Assembly: GCF_003048405.1 (NCBI RefSeq)
Contig: NZ_PIQS01000007.1
Span: forward strand, 1 to 44,857
Direction of reading: 5' to 3'
From: Campylobacter concisus
GTDB taxonomy: Bacteria > Campylobacterota > Campylobacteria > Campylobacterales > Campylobacteraceae
Length of the DNA stretch: 44,857 bases
The stretch's first letter is position 1; every line of letters begins with the position of its first letter. Positions 16,646 through 28,511 of the stretch are shown here, one piece after another. The position numbers and the translations under genes were made by a program. Below the pieces are notes generated by a model that saw only the letters and a program-made list of their open reading frames with translations, ran no database searches and was not told the DNA's origin.

Positions 16646-17359
16646 CTATCTAAGTAGTTTAAAGGCCACTTTTAGGTCAAGCAACCCCTCATAGTAGGCT
16701 TTCCCAACTATTACGCCACTAATCTCATTTGTGGCTTTTAGCATCAAAATATCATTTATATCACTCACGCCACCACTTGCTATCGTCTCGAGCTTACTAT
16801 TTCTAGCTATTTGCAAGCTAAACTCAACATTAACTCCGCCAAGCATTCCATCCTTATTAATATCGGTGCAAATCACAGCTTCTACACCCACATCTGCAAA
16901 TTTTCTTGCAAGATCAACTGCTTTTATATTTGAGATCTCACCCCAACCTTGCACGGCCACATAGCCATCTTTTGCGTCAATGCCAACTACAACTCTATAA
17001 ATTTCAGCCATTTTTGCTGTAAATTCTGGATCCCTAAGAGCTACTGAGCCAAGGATCACTCTGCTAACTCCAAGGTCTAAATAGCGTTTTATTCGCTCTT
17101 CATCTCTTATGCCACCACCCACTTGGATGCTTAAATTTGTAGCCTTTGTAATCTTTTCAATTGTTTTAAAATTTATCGTCTCTCCAGCAAATGCACCATC
17201 CAAATCAACCACATGAAGCCATTTTGCGCCATAATCTTCAAATTTCTTAGCAAGTTCACTTGGCTCGTTGCTATAAATTTTTGCACTTTGCATAAGACCT
17301 TTGCTAAGCCTAACTGCTTGTCCCTCTTTTAAATCAATAGCTGGAAAAATTTCCATCAT
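16646..17359 (-). CDS. hisA: Phosphoribosylformimino-AICAR ribotide isomerase HisA
   Basis: A 237-residue TIM-barrel isomerase of histidine synthesis. The catalytic aspartate lies in [17 protein letters not shown] (N terminus) and a second in [12 protein letters not shown] (near 167). Phosphate-binding loops are QVGGGIRD (near 77) and IASGGVSD (near 193). The first ATG overlaps the hisH stop (ATGA); a second ATG follows directly. Both his genes are the distal end of the glycosylation operon by position, which is not their usual C. jejuni context. Confidence 0.95.
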   Translation of the reverse strand: MMEIFPAIDLKEGQAVRLSKGLMQSAKIYSNEPSELAKKFEDYGAKWLHVVDLDGAFAGETINFKTIEKITKATNLSIQVGGGIRDEERIKRYLDLGVSRVILGSVALRDPEFTAKMAEIYRVVVGIDAKDGYVAVQGWGEISNIKAVDLARKFADVGVEAVICTDINKDGMLGGVNVEFSLQIARNSKLETIASGGVSDINDILMLKATNEISGVIVGKAYYEGLLDLKVAFKLLR

Positions 17360-17967
17360 AACCTCGCAAAATTCTCTAAAATTTTAAGTCCAGCTTCATG
17401 ACTTTTTTCTGGATGAGGCTGAAAGCCAAATATATTTTCATGCCAAACCGCACTTGTAAATTCATATCCATAAGTTGTCTTTGCCAGTGCAAATTTATCA
17501 TCACAAACCACGTGATAGCTGTGTACAAAATATAAATACTCAAGCTTTTTTAGTCCTAAAATTAATGGACTATTTTGCTTAAATTCCAAAGCGTTCCAGC
17601 CAATGTGAGGTATTTTTAATGGCTTATCGAAATTAGCTTCATTAAATTTTACGACCTTACCAGGCAAAAGAGAGAGTCCCTCATGCTCGCCAAACTCAAA
17701 GCTTCGCTCAAATAAAAGCTGCATACCAAGGCAAATACCAATAAAAGCTTTGCCGCTTTTTACAGCTTCTTTTACGGCTTCGTCCATGCCGTTATTTTTT
17801 AGCTTTGTTATCGCCTCACCAAAAGCTCCAACGCCTGGCAAAACAATGTGCGAATACTCCTTTAAATTTTCAGGCTTACTTACTAAGGCACATTTTTTGT
17901 CAAGAAAATCAAAAGCATTTATCACACTTTTGATATTTCCGGCCCCATAGTCAATTATCGCTATCAT
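17356..17967 (-). CDS. hisH: Imidazole glycerol phosphate synthase glutamine amidotransferase subunit HisH
   Basis: A 203-residue class I glutamine amidotransferase that supplies ammonia to HisF. It has [11 protein letters not shown] at the N terminus, the oxyanion stretch VLPGVGAFG near 47, nucleophile Cys in [11 protein letters not shown] near 80, and the catalytic His-Glu in QPHPEKSHE near 184. HisF is not in this window. HisH paralogues also serve in sugar pathways in campylobacters, but its coupling to hisA by overlapping codons favours histidine synthesis. Confidence 0.92.
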   Translation of the reverse strand: MIAIIDYGAGNIKSVINAFDFLDKKCALVSKPENLKEYSHIVLPGVGAFGEAITKLKNNGMDEAVKEAVKSGKAFIGICLGMQLLFERSFEFGEHEGLSLLPGKVVKFNEANFDKPLKIPHIGWNALEFKQNSPLILGLKKLEYLYFVHSYHVVCDDKFALAKTTYGYEFTSAVWHENIFGFQPHPEKSHEAGLKILENFARL

Positions 17968-17984
17968 TGGTTCTTTGCCTCTAA

Positions 17985-19766
17985 TTAGCCTTTTAAATTT
18001 AGCGCATGATTAAACTCAGGCACGATCACCTTAAGTGCAGGTGCGATCTCATTATCCTCAAGCTGCAAAAGCTCACTTATCTGCGAGTTTAAAAGCACTA
18101 AATCGTAAGGCTCTGAATGCGTTACAAAGATTGATTCATATTTTGTTTGCACATCATCTTTGTTGATAAGTAGCTCTTCATAAAGCTTCTCGCCTGGTCT
18201 AAGACCCACAAATTCTATACCCAAATGCTCTTTATTTGAAAGAAGAAGCATCTTTTTAGCAAGATCTACGATCTTAACAGGCTCGCCCATATCAAGCACG
18301 AAAAGCTCGCCACCTTTTGCGATAGAGGCTGCTTGAAGGACTAGCTGACACGCCTCAGATGTGAGCATAAAATATCTTGTGATCTCTGGATGAGTGACAC
18401 TTAGCGGCTTATTCGCAGCGATCTGTGCTTTAAATTTAGGTATAACTGAGCCACTTGAGCCAAGGACGTTACCAAAGCGAACGCAAACTATCTCGCATAC
18501 ACCTGCTTCATTTGAATTTAGTGCGTAAAGCTCGCAAACACGCTTAGTTGTACCCATTATGTTTGTTGGACGCACAGCCTTGTCTGATGAGATCATGACA
18601 AATTTTTTAACACCATATTTTTTTGAAAGATCGACTGCATTTTTCGTACCAAAGATGTTGTTTTCAACTGCTGAGCGAGGATTTAGCTCGCAAAGTGGTA
18701 CGTGTTTGTAGGCTGCTGCATGGATGACGATTTCTGGTCTAAATTCTTCAAAAACCTCTTCAAAGTCCTTTAAATTTGTGATATTTACAAGCTTGCTAAT
18801 AGTTCTTTTATCTTTTGTATCTTCGCCTATTTTATAAAGGTTGAACTCGCTATGCTCAACCATTATAAGCTCACTTACGCCATATTTCAAACACTGCTTA
18901 CAAATTTCACTTCCTATACTGCCGCCAGCTCCAGTGACAAGCACTCTTTTATCTTTTAAGAAATTTGAAATAGCCTCTGGATTAAGGTCTTTTGGCTTTC
19001 TAGCGAGCAAATCTTCGATTGAGATATCTTTGATCGGCTCATTTTCGATAAGAGAAAAGAGCTTCATATCTCTTATACCATATCCACTTAACTCATCAAC
19101 TAGGGCTTGAAGCTCATCTTGATCTAATGCAAGCGCGATGATAGCAGTCTTTGCGTCATAATCTTTTATAAGGCTTGGTATCTCTTTTTTATCTTGTACT
19201 AAAAATCCATCACAATAAGTGCCAACAAGATCGCTCCTTTCATCTACCACTCCAACCGCGTAGTAGTCAAGATAACCTTGTTTTAAGCCACGCAAGACGT
19301 GAAGCGCTTTTGACGTTGCACCTATAACAATACAAGGCTCACCTTTATGAGGTCTATTTGAAAAGTCTAGCACCATGCGTTTTGAAATTCTTAAAAGCCC
19401 AACAAGTAAGCATGAAATAAGAAGATCAATGAAAATAACGCTTCTTGGGTATGGATTTAAAAAATCTTGAATGATAAAAAAAACGATCGTAAATAAAACC
19501 GCTGAGCAAACGTGAGCTAGGAAAATTTTTCTTGCTTCGTTTAATCCGAAAAACCTCCACGGCACCTTGTAAATTTTAAACATCCACATAAAAAATAGCT
19601 TAAATACGATCAAAAATCCAGCCGTTACAAAAAGCCCTTGCACGTAGATATCTGGGATGTCAGCGTTAAATCTTAAAAGATAAGCCGCATATATCGAAAA
19701 GATAAATATAAAAACATCACCAAGAAGGAAAAATACGAGCCTTTTTAACTTCGTTGCATGAAACAT
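17985..19766 (-). CDS. pglF: UDP-GlcNAc 4,6-dehydratase PglF
   Basis: A 593-residue membrane-anchored dehydratase for the first step of UDP-diNAcBac synthesis. The N terminus has four predicted membrane helices (about 8-130), then a sensor-like Rossmann region (VIGATSKA near 148). The catalytic short-chain dehydrogenase domain has [10 protein letters not shown] (near 276) and [17 protein letters not shown] (near 390), in which Met replaces the usual catalytic Tyr, as in C. jejuni PglF. It abuts pglE with no gap. PglF, PglE and PglD act in this order. Confidence 0.97.
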   Translation of the reverse strand: MFHATKLKRLVFFLLGDVFIFIFSIYAAYLLRFNADIPDIYVQGLFVTAGFLIVFKLFFMWMFKIYKVPWRFFGLNEARKIFLAHVCSAVLFTIVFFIIQDFLNPYPRSVIFIDLLISCLLVGLLRISKRMVLDFSNRPHKGEPCIVIGATSKALHVLRGLKQGYLDYYAVGVVDERSDLVGTYCDGFLVQDKKEIPSLIKDYDAKTAIIALALDQDELQALVDELSGYGIRDMKLFSLIENEPIKDISIEDLLARKPKDLNPEAISNFLKDKRVLVTGAGGSIGSEICKQCLKYGVSELIMVEHSEFNLYKIGEDTKDKRTISKLVNITNLKDFEEVFEEFRPEIVIHAAAYKHVPLCELNPRSAVENNIFGTKNAVDLSKKYGVKKFVMISSDKAVRPTNIMGTTKRVCELYALNSNEAGVCEIVCVRFGNVLGSSGSVIPKFKAQIAANKPLSVTHPEITRYFMLTSEACQLVLQAASIAKGGELFVLDMGEPVKIVDLAKKMLLLSNKEHLGIEFVGLRPGEKLYEELLINKDDVQTKYESIFVTHSEPYDLVLLNSQISELLQLEDNEIAPALKVIVPEFNHALNLKG

Positions 19767-20894
<1,128 letters not shown>

Positions 20895-20906
20895 TTATTT
20901 TTAAAT

Positions 20907-21497
20907 TTATATCTTAGCGCGCTCGCATGCTGGCACGCCATAAGCCTTTGTGCCGTCCTTTATATCTCTAACGACCACACTTCCAGCACCGATGATGCAG
21001 TTTTTGCCAATACTTATACCTTGAATGATGCTTGAGCCGATACCTATGTGCGTAAATTCGCCCACGCTAACGTTTCCAGCAAGGGCTGCATTTGGGCTGA
21101 TGTGAGCAAATTTGCCTATCACGCACTCATGCTCTATCACCGCGCCAGAGTTTATGATAGCGCCCTCTTTTATGCGAGCTTTTGCGTTTATCACAGCATT
21201 TGGCATGACCACTACGCCTTTTTCTATCACAGCGCTCTCGCTCACAACCGCGCTTTTATGGATCAAATTTACTATCTCAAAGCCAACATCCTCTACTTTT
21301 TGGCTGATCTTTTGCCTGGTTTTATTATCGCCAATGGCTATTATGATGTCAGCTTTTTCAAGCTCTGGGTTAAATTTACGCTCACTAGCATCGTCTAAAA
21401 AAACCATCTCATCATAGCCGTTATTTCTAGCGATGTCAGCGATCACAAGGCCATGCCCACTCGCTCCGTAGATGTAAATTTTCTTAGTTTTTGCCAT
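20907..21497 (-). CDS. pglD: UDP-4-amino sugar acetyltransferase PglD
   Basis: A 196-residue left-handed beta-helix acetyltransferase that uses acetyl-CoA to finish UDP-diNAcBac. An N-terminal Rossmann-like domain with [15 protein letters not shown] binds the nucleotide sugar; hexapeptide repeats from about 90 on include the likely catalytic histidine in the [15 protein letters not shown] stretch. I start it at the ATG at 21497, inside the last codons of pglC with GGAG upstream. That gives the length of the C. jejuni enzyme, whereas the longer reading adds a basic tail with no homology. Confidence 0.95.
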   Translation of the reverse strand: MAKTKKIYIYGASGHGLVIADIARNNGYDEMVFLDDASERKFNPELEKADIIIAIGDNKTRQKISQKVEDVGFEIVNLIHKSAVVSESAVIEKGVVVMPNAVINAKARIKEGAIINSGAVIEHECVIGKFAHISPNAALAGNVSVGEFTHIGIGSSIIQGISIGKNCIIGAGSVVVRDIKDGTKAYGVPACERAKI

Positions 21498-22089
21498 TAA
21501 ATTTCTCCGTCGTAGCCTGCCCTTCTTTGCTGACGCCACTTCGTTTTAGCACCTTTTCGATAGTCTGCAAAGCGATCTTTACATCAAGCAAAAAGCTTAA
21601 ATTTTTAGCGTAATAGACGTCGTACTCAAATTTTTTCTCCCAGCTTATGGCATTTCTGCCATTTACCTGCGCTAGGCCTGTGATACCGGGGCGCACATCG
21701 TGGCGGTGCTTTTGTGTTTCGTTATAAATAGGCAGATACTCAACCAAAAGCGGCCTTGGTCCGATAAAACTCATATCGCCTTTTAGCACGTTAAAAAGCT
21801 GTGGTAGCTCATCAAGGCTAAGAGATCGGATCAGTTTACCAAATTTACCAAGACGCTGATCATCTGGCAAGAGCTCGCCATTTGCGTCACGCTCGTCGCT
21901 CATCGTCTTAAATTTATAAATTTTAAAAATTTTCTCATTTAGCCCTGGCCTTGCTTGCGTGAAAATAACATCACGGCTAACCTTAAAATAGATAAATATC
22001 GCCGTTGCTATGATGATGGGCGATGTTAAAATGAGCAAAAACAAAGCCCCCAAAATGTCAATCACTCTCTTTAAAAAATTTCTATACAT
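21484..22089 (-). CDS. pglC: Undecaprenyl-phosphate diNAcBac phosphoglycosyltransferase PglC
   Basis: A 201-residue small monotopic phosphoglycosyltransferase that moves phospho-diNAcBac onto undecaprenyl phosphate, starting the lipid-linked glycan. One re-entrant hydrophobic helix (about 10-35) is followed by [17 protein letters not shown], the catalytic Asp-Glu dyad in [14 protein letters not shown] (near 92) and SFIGPRPLL. It overlaps pglA by 8 bases and pglD by 14. Confidence 0.97.
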   Translation of the reverse strand: MYRNFLKRVIDILGALFLLILTSPIIIATAIFIYFKVSRDVIFTQARPGLNEKIFKIYKFKTMSDERDANGELLPDDQRLGKFGKLIRSLSLDELPQLFNVLKGDMSFIGPRPLLVEYLPIYNETQKHRHDVRPGITGLAQVNGRNAISWEKKFEYDVYYAKNLSFLLDVKIALQTIEKVLKRSGVSKEGQATTEKFNGKN

Positions 22090-23197
22090 CTATAAATTTC
22101 CTATAAATTTCTATATATCTTTTCGCGATTTGCTTCTCATCAAACTCGCTAACCGCCCAGCTTCTACCATTTTGCCCAAGTTTAGCGCAAAGCTCCTCAT
22201 CATCAAGCAAAATTTTTATCTTACTAGCAAGATCACTTGCGTCTTTTACCTTGCATAAAAGTCCGTTGTAGCCCTCTTTTACAGCTTCATTGCAGCCTGT
22301 TACGTCGCTTGCAACGACTGCTTTAGCCATGCTCATCGCCTCTAAAACCGTTCTTGGAAAGCCCTCTTTATAGCTAGGAAGTGCTAGCAAATAAGAAGCC
22401 TTTAAAAGCTGTGGTATGTCGTTTCTAGCGCCAAGATATCGCACCTTGCCACCTTTTAAAAAGCTCTCGTCTGCAGTTGATTTATTACCAGCAAAGCCCT
22501 CGCCCACAAAGACAAATTCGCAGTTTTTGTAGCCATTTAAAATTTCAGCTGCCTCGTAAAATTCACGAACGCCCTTGTGCCACATGGCTCTTGCGATCAT
22601 TAAAATTACCTTTTTATCACCCAGGTCAGCTGCCTGCGTGATAGCTGGATCAAATTTAGCAGTATCTACGCCGACACTTTTTATGCGGTACACTTTGCTT
22701 TTGTCTATCAAATTTTTAGAGATCAGATAGTCTGGATCTGCGTCATTTACGAAGATGCAAGCATCAGCTTTTGCAAAAGAGAGCTTATAAAGGCTCTCCA
22801 TGACAAAACGCACAGCCTTCGTCTTAAGATCATCATCGATATAAAAACTACCAAGGCCTTCGACCAAATTTATCACGTGCTTTATGCCAGCGTTTTTAGC
22901 GGCAAACGTGCCAAAGACATTTGACTTGTGAGCGCCAGTCTGCAGCAGGTCTAAATTTAGCTCACCCAAAATTTGAGATAGTTTTTTTGAGTTATTTATA
23001 ACAGTTAGTGGATTTAGGCTGGCTTTGTCAAGCTCGTAAGTGACAGAGTGAAAGCTTTTAGCAAGCTCATCAGTGAAATTTCCTTTTGGAGCGATCGCAA
23101 AAACTTCATGCCCCATATCTTTTAAAGCCTGCATAATAGGGCGTCTAAAAAAGTGTATGCTCATATCAGCGTGGCTTAAAAACCCTATCCTTGCCAT
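22082..23197 (-). CDS. pglA: N-acetylgalactosaminyltransferase PglA (GT4)
   Basis: A 371-residue GT-B fold glycosyltransferase that adds the second sugar, GalNAc in C. jejuni, to undecaprenyl-diphospho-diNAcBac on the cytoplasmic face. [19 protein letters not shown] at the N terminus, [42 protein letters not shown] and [18 protein letters not shown] closely follow C. jejuni PglA. It lies between pglB and pglC as in that species. Donor sugar is inferred. Confidence 0.95.
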   Translation of the reverse strand: MARIGFLSHADMSIHFFRRPIMQALKDMGHEVFAIAPKGNFTDELAKSFHSVTYELDKASLNPLTVINNSKKLSQILGELNLDLLQTGAHKSNVFGTFAAKNAGIKHVINLVEGLGSFYIDDDLKTKAVRFVMESLYKLSFAKADACIFVNDADPDYLISKNLIDKSKVYRIKSVGVDTAKFDPAITQAADLGDKKVILMIARAMWHKGVREFYEAAEILNGYKNCEFVFVGEGFAGNKSTADESFLKGGKVRYLGARNDIPQLLKASYLLALPSYKEGFPRTVLEAMSMAKAVVASDVTGCNEAVKEGYNGLLCKVKDASDLASKIKILLDDEELCAKLGQNGRSWAVSEFDEKQIAKRYIEIYRKFIDV

Positions 23198-23199
23198 CT

Positions 23200-25299
23200 C
23201 TACCTCTTTAGTTTATAAATTTTTGCCGCACCATCAAGTATGACTGGCTCAAAAATTTTTGGATCGTACCTTTCAAGTACAAAAAGCTGGATGTATGCGC
23301 TATTTAAAATACTTTCATCAAGGATGATAAACCTACCATAATCTCTCATAAAAATGACAGAGATATTTGAGCTTTCGTTATTTTTATACTCTTTGACATT
23401 TAGCTTGCCAGCCTCGTTATAATCAGTCTCTATGAAAGATTTAAGAGGCAAGATATTACCATCATAGATTAAATTTGTGACATCACTTGTGAGCGTAAAA
23501 CCACCATTTAGCCTAATGCCATTTTCATTTTGAGAGATCGCTCTTGTCACGATAAAAAGGCCGTTGTTTAAATTTTTACCGCTTTTTAGATCGATCTTGC
23601 TAAATTGCAAAATTGTCGGAAAAATACTAAGCATCCTATCTGGCAAGTAGTAGTAAATATCCCTTGTCTTAGCCGGTAGGCTAAAATTTGCCTCTTTTAT
23701 ATCACTAAAAAACTGATCAACGCTTAAATTTCTATCTTTTAAAATTTGAGCCAAGTTGCCGTTAAATCGCTCTTTAAAATTTCTCTCTGTATACTCAACA
23801 TCAAGCCTTGCCATATTTGCTGAGCTCACCTCATCGCTTCCAAGCGCAAAACTCACGGCAAAATTTTCACGTCCAAGGTGCTTTCCGCCGTCAATGAGCG
23901 TCTTAACATCGCTGTAATATCTGATCGGATATCCATAGTCCCACCACGCAACCACGTAGTCCTCGCGTCCTGCGATACTTTTTAGCTTGTTTAAAATTTC
24001 AACCTCTTTGTGCACAAAAACCGGCTCAGCTTTGTAACCATAGATATGAATGAGCGCTGGAGTAAGAGCGAGCACGGTTATAAAGGCTCTCGCAAGATTT
24101 AGCACCGCTCCTTTTAGCTTTAAATTTGAAAGTATAAACTCCACCAAATAGCCAAAGCCAAGCGCCATAATAGGCACAGCATAAATGGTAAATCTAAGGC
24201 CACTTTTAAATGCCAAAAAGCCAAGTGCCAGCATGCCGAGCGAGACGGCAAATGAGCGGTGTTTAAAGCAAAAAAGAGCAACACCAGCAAGTGAGATCAA
24301 AAATGTGATGACATTTGCGCTGATCCTCTCACAAAATAGCGTAAAATCAACGATGCTTGACTCTTGGATAGTTTGATTGACATTAAAAAAGTGAAAGCTC
24401 ATGCCTCCAACTTCAGGTGCATCTCTAAAGACGTAAAATTTAAGCTGAAAAATAATCGGATTTAGTCCGCCACGAATGACAAAGACGATAAATATAACTG
24501 CCAAAATGCCAAGAGCAAATTTTAAATTCATCATCTCTTTTTTAAATAAGCAAAGCAGATAAATAGCTATAATAGCGATAAATTTAAGCGTTAGATCAAG
24601 ATTTGAAATGGCAAGTAAAAGCAGCGAAATTTCAAGATAAAAAAGTGGATTTTTTCTATCAAAAATAAGCGTATAAAGTAAAAATAGCCCAGTTAAAATG
24701 CTAATAAGCGAAAATGCGCTCGCATACCACCACATGTAAATAAGCACGCTTAAAGGCGCGATTATTAGGCTCTTTGCGTCCTTTTTCTCAAGCACTCTAA
24801 CAAGCCCCCAAACGACAAAGACGCTAAGTGGGATGATGAGCATGTCGGTGTCGTAGTAGCCTGCCATAGTGCGGTTGTAGTAGCTATTTGCGATCACTGT
24901 AAGAAGTGCGGCGATAAAGCCAGCCATTTTTAGTTTGTATTCATTTGCGATCAGGATAACTGGCACAGCCACAAGCGATGAGAAAAATACGCTCATATAA
25001 ATCATCGCCGTCTCAAGCTTGACGCCCAGAAATTTCACGATCCAGTAAGTAAGTGTGGAAAGCGGATAGCCGTAGTAGCTAAGGTCATTTTCTTGGTGAA
25101 AGCCAGCCAGCATGTCCCTTGCACCCTCGGCAAATGCGTAGCCGTCGTTTGTGCTGATCATTAGCTCGTTGTTCCAGAAAAATACTGGATACTCACTCGC
25201 CCAAAAGACCCAGTAAAGCCTACAAATCACGCTAAAAAAGACTGCGACAAATATCATCAAGTATAAAGAGTAATTTTTAAAAAATAAATTTCTATTCAT
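23200..25299 (-). CDS. pglB: Oligosaccharyltransferase PglB, copy 1 (canonical)
   Basis: A 699-residue STT3-type oligosaccharyltransferase that moves the glycan from the lipid carrier to Asn in periplasmic proteins. About 13 membrane helices (1-420) and a periplasmic C-terminal domain. Visible residues: Asp52 (NDGY), Asp150/Asp152 (YYDTDM), Glu313 (NQTIQE), Arg325 (CERIS, the equivalent of C. lari Arg331 that reads the acidic -2 residue), WWDYGY at 452-457 and the MxxI motif in DRMLSIFPTI. All sequon-reading residues are present, so D/E-x-N-x-S/T sites are expected. It sits in the C. jejuni position between pglJ and pglA. Confidence 0.97.
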   Translation of the reverse strand: MNRNLFFKNYSLYLMIFVAVFFSVICRLYWVFWASEYPVFFWNNELMISTNDGYAFAEGARDMLAGFHQENDLSYYGYPLSTLTYWIVKFLGVKLETAMIYMSVFFSSLVAVPVILIANEYKLKMAGFIAALLTVIANSYYNRTMAGYYDTDMLIIPLSVFVVWGLVRVLEKKDAKSLIIAPLSVLIYMWWYASAFSLISILTGLFLLYTLIFDRKNPLFYLEISLLLLAISNLDLTLKFIAIIAIYLLCLFKKEMMNLKFALGILAVIFIVFVIRGGLNPIIFQLKFYVFRDAPEVGGMSFHFFNVNQTIQESSIVDFTLFCERISANVITFLISLAGVALFCFKHRSFAVSLGMLALGFLAFKSGLRFTIYAVPIMALGFGYLVEFILSNLKLKGAVLNLARAFITVLALTPALIHIYGYKAEPVFVHKEVEILNKLKSIAGREDYVVAWWDYGYPIRYYSDVKTLIDGGKHLGRENFAVSFALGSDEVSSANMARLDVEYTERNFKERFNGNLAQILKDRNLSVDQFFSDIKEANFSLPAKTRDIYYYLPDRMLSIFPTILQFSKIDLKSGKNLNNGLFIVTRAISQNENGIRLNGGFTLTSDVTNLIYDGNILPLKSFIETDYNEAGKLNVKEYKNNESSNISVIFMRDYGRFIILDESILNSAYIQLFVLERYDPKIFEPVILDGAAKIYKLKR

Positions 25300-26416
25300 T
25301 AGGATTTTCCAAAAAATTTATAAGCTTGCTCGCTATATTTTCACTATCAAAAAATTTAGCCCGATTATACGCAACCTTTTCAAAATTTTGCCTTATCTTT
25401 GGCTCGTTAAGCACCTTTATCATCGCCTCTTTCATCGCATTTTCATCATCAACTGGCACCAAAATGCCAAACTCACTCTCGCCCAAAAGCTCCTTTGCGC
25501 CACTCTTATGCTCGGTTGAGATGATAGTTTTTTCGCACGCTAGCGCTTCAAGCAAGACGTTTGAAAAGCCCTCAAAACGCGAAGCGCAAAGCAAGCAAGA
25601 GGCGTTTTTTATGTGCCTAAAAGGATTTTTATCAGTGCCAAGAAGCTTTACTCGATCACCCACGCCAAATTTGTCTATCAAATTTTGTAGCTCGTCCTTT
25701 AAAGGCCCTTTACCAAGGATACCAAGCGTAGCGTGAGGGTCGTTAATGGAAGCTATGACTTTTATTAGCATGGCTTGATTTTTACCGCTATCAAGGCGGC
25801 CAATATTTATGAAAAATGGCTTAAAATCACTCTCAAGTGGCTCATCTTTTAGCAAATTTATAGTTTTTAGATCAAGGGCGTTATAAAGCACCTTTGTCTT
25901 TGCCTCGCTCATGCCAAAATTTCGCACCAGATCCTCTTTGTTGCCAGCTGCATTTGCGAGGATTAGATCGGCTTTTTTATAAAGATGAGTGAGTAAAAAT
26001 TTATTAACTCTGCCGCTTAGATCGTTTTTATATAGGATCGACGGGCAACTTCGCTCGCTGATAACTAGCCTAGCCTTTAGCCCTAAAATCCTAGCAAGCC
26101 CAGCGATATAACAAGGACGGTTCATCAACACAAACTGCGTGTCGATGCCCAAATTTAGGCAAAGCTTTTTATATTTAAAGGCAAGCATTGGCATCGCTAA
26201 AAAGAGCCTTGCAAGCTTCTTTAGTCCGCTCTCATAAGGATCGCTATTTTCTATAAAGTGTATTTGTACCTCGCTTGGGATCTCGTAGGCGATGACCTTG
26301 CTCATTAAGATGAGATGAACTTCATAACGTTTAACCAAAAATGGTAGTAAATTTGCCACATTTCGCTCAGCCCCACCAGGCCCCATCGAGTATAAAAAAA
26401 CGGCTAATTTTTTCAC
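25292..26416 (-). CDS. pglJ: Glycosyltransferase PglJ (GT4)
   Basis: A 374-residue GT-B glycosyltransferase. LAVFLYSMGPGGAERNVANLLP, YEVHLILMSKVIAYEIP, KYKKLCLNLGIDTQFVLMNRP, GRLDSGKNQAMLI and SRFEGFSNVLLEALAC match C. jejuni PglJ closely. There it adds the third sugar, a GalNAc, to the growing lipid-linked chain. It overlaps pglB by 8 bases and the upstream glycosyltransferase by 4. Confidence 0.92.
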   Translation of the reverse strand: MKKLAVFLYSMGPGGAERNVANLLPFLVKRYEVHLILMSKVIAYEIPSEVQIHFIENSDPYESGLKKLARLFLAMPMLAFKYKKLCLNLGIDTQFVLMNRPCYIAGLARILGLKARLVISERSCPSILYKNDLSGRVNKFLLTHLYKKADLILANAAGNKEDLVRNFGMSEAKTKVLYNALDLKTINLLKDEPLESDFKPFFINIGRLDSGKNQAMLIKVIASINDPHATLGILGKGPLKDELQNLIDKFGVGDRVKLLGTDKNPFRHIKNASCLLCASRFEGFSNVLLEALACEKTIISTEHKSGAKELLGESEFGILVPVDDENAMKEAMIKVLNEPKIRQNFEKVAYNRAKFFDSENIASKLINFLENPNE

Positions 26417-27456
26417 TTGCTAACAACCTTTTTTATAAATTCTCGCCACTGCTTGATGATATTTTCTTTGCTAAATAAATTTACACTTTCGCTGGCATTT
26501 TTTGCTAGTTTTTTTCTTAAATTTTCATCTTTTAAAAGCATTTCAAGCTTATCTTTTAGATCATTTGTATCGCCATTTTTAAAGATAAGTCCGTCCAAGC
26601 CGTCATTTATAAGCTCTCTTGCGCCCACGGTGTCGCTACTTAGCCTAGCACAACCAAAAGCGCCTGATTCTATTAGCACATTTGAAAGCCCCTCGCTTCG
26701 TGAGCTAAGAGTGAAAATTTTTGCCTCACTATAAAGCTTGCTAACATCGCTCATGTGACCTAAAAATTTGATATTCAGCCCTAAATTTGACGCCATTTGC
26801 TTCAGTTCGGCCTCTTGCCTGCCACTGCCTGCGATCTTTATCTTCCAGCCATCAAGCAAGCTCTTATCCACCTTACTAAGCGCCTCAAAATAGATATCAT
26901 AGCCCTTTACCGCTTCCAGCCTTGCCACGCTTAAAATGACATTTTGCTTCTCGCAAATTTCAGGCACATCGATAAAAAGTGGGTTGTGGATGACCTCGCG
27001 ATTTTTGGCAAATTTATAGTACTCGTAGTCACTTTTGCTTAGCACGCTTAAGCCATCTACAAATTTATAAGCAAGATCACGCATAGCGCTTGCGATTTTG
27101 CTTTTTAAGTAGCTATGCTCGTGGTGCTCGGTTGCTATTAGTTTGCTCTTTAGCCCAGCATTTGCCAGTACGCAAGCGACGTTTGTCCAGTCGATAAAGC
27201 TAATTATCAGATCAGCCCTTTGCTCTTTAAAAAGCGCTCTAAGAGCGAGGATTTTCTTAAATTTTAAAGCGACACCTGAACCAGTGACGCTAAGATTTAT
27301 GATCTTTATCTTTTCACTAAATCTATAAAGCCCAAGGTCCTCTTCAAGCAAAGCGATAGTGATCTCATTGTCTTTGCAAAGCTCGTTTGCAAGCACGTTT
27401 AGCACTCGCTCAGCCCCACCATTTCTAAGTGCAGCTATGACAAAAAGAATTTTCAC
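26413..27456 (-). CDS. PglH-like GT4 glycosyltransferase A
   Basis: A GT-B family 4 transferase of 347 residues if started at the GTG at 27456 (GTGA overlap with the previous stop, GGAGG six bases upstream). A longer reading adds 11 residues with no family match. Motifs: RNGGAERVLNVLANEL, ISFIDWTNVACVLANAGLK, TEHHEHSYLK, VARLEAVKGYDIYFEAL and SSRSEGLSNVLIESGAFG. It resembles PglH, which in C. jejuni adds three GalNAc residues, and is a paralogue of the next gene upstream. Which one is the PglH equivalent, and which sugars they add, cannot be told. Confidence 0.85.
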   Translation of the reverse strand: MKILFVIAALRNGGAERVLNVLANELCKDNEITIALLEEDLGLYRFSEKIKIINLSVTGSGVALKFKKILALRALFKEQRADLIISFIDWTNVACVLANAGLKSKLIATEHHEHSYLKSKIASAMRDLAYKFVDGLSVLSKSDYEYYKFAKNREVIHNPLFIDVPEICEKQNVILSVARLEAVKGYDIYFEALSKVDKSLLDGWKIKIAGSGRQEAELKQMASNLGLNIKFLGHMSDVSKLYSEAKIFTLSSRSEGLSNVLIESGAFGCARLSSDTVGARELINDGLDGLIFKNGDTNDLKDKLEMLLKDENLRKKLAKNASESVNLFSKENIIKQWREFIKKVVSK

Positions 27457-28511
27457 TTCACACCTCCAAGCCTTAAAAGCTCCAGCCATTTTTTATAAAT
27501 TTGCTCCACGCTAAACTCATCAAGTCTAGCCCTTGCATTTTTAGCAAATTCGCCCATTTTTGCTTCATCTTGCAGCATTTTTGCAAGCTTTTCGCTCATC
27601 TGATCAGCGTCATTTATCTCGCAAAGCAAGCCATCAAAGCCATCTTTTATAAGCTCTTTTGCCCCGCTAGTTCTTGTCGCAACACGCACGCAGTCATAGT
27701 TTATCGCCTCTATCAAGGTATTTCCAAGACCCTCGAAATTTGAGCAAGAGATCAGCACCTTTGCCCTTTTATAAAGTGAGGCGATGTCGCTAACGTTGCC
27801 TAAGAATTCGACATCAGCGTCTAAATTTTTAGCTAAATTTTCTAAATTTACCCTCTCGCCGCCATCTCCAGCAACTGCGAATTTATAGCCACTTTGCTTT
27901 AAGCTTGCAGCCACTCTTACAAACATTTCGCAGTTTTTTATCTTATTTAGCCTGCCAACAAAGATGATTAAATTTTCTTTAGCAAAGCTCTCACTGCGCA
28001 TCTCTTCAAAGAGTGGGTTGTAAATTTTCATCACATTTTTGCAAAATTTAGAGTAGTAGCCTAGATCCTCGTCGCTTAAGACGCTAAGTGCGTTTGCAAA
28101 TGGATAGCTTATGCGTCTTAGCAACTTAAAAATGGCTCTTTTTGGCGCAAGGTAGTTTGTGTGCTCGCTTATGATTATAGGCGTTTTTAGCCCAGCTGAG
28201 CTAAAGAGAACCAAGGTATTTACGGCGTCTAAAAATGATATCACAGCGTCAAATTTGCCCTCTCGTATGAGCGCTCTTAAAGCAAGCACCTTTGAAACTC
28301 TCTTTTTTAAATTTCCAACCAAGCCAAGCTCATCAGCCCCAACGCCTAAATTTATAAGCTTCACACCACTTGCTAGCTCGTAAAATGGCTCATCATTGTC
28401 AAATTTAACAAGGCTTACATCATGATCCAAGCTAAATCTTGATGCGATCACCGCACAAACTCGTTCCGCACCGCCACTTCTAAGCGTTGATGTGACAAAT
28501 AATATCCTCAT
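27453..28511 (-). CDS. PglH-like GT4 glycosyltransferase B
   Basis: A 352-residue GT-B family 4 transferase. ILFVTSTLRSGGAERVCAVIA, AVISFLDAVNTLVLFSSAGLKTP, ISEHTNYLAPKRAIFKLLRR, FVGRLNKIKNCEMFV and CSNFEGLGNTLIEAINY track C. jejuni PglH rather well, including the ISYPFANALSVLS stretch. It is therefore the better PglH candidate of the two tandem paralogues. It overlaps both neighbours by 4 bases. The sugar donor is unknown. Confidence 0.85.
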   Translation of the reverse strand: MRILFVTSTLRSGGAERVCAVIASRFSLDHDVSLVKFDNDEPFYELASGVKLINLGVGADELGLVGNLKKRVSKVLALRALIREGKFDAVISFLDAVNTLVLFSSAGLKTPIIISEHTNYLAPKRAIFKLLRRISYPFANALSVLSDEDLGYYSKFCKNVMKIYNPLFEEMRSESFAKENLIIFVGRLNKIKNCEMFVRVAASLKQSGYKFAVAGDGGERVNLENLAKNLDADVEFLGNVSDIASLYKRAKVLISCSNFEGLGNTLIEAINYDCVRVATRTSGAKELIKDGFDGLLCEINDADQMSEKLAKMLQDEAKMGEFAKNARARLDEFSVEQIYKKWLELLRLGGVK

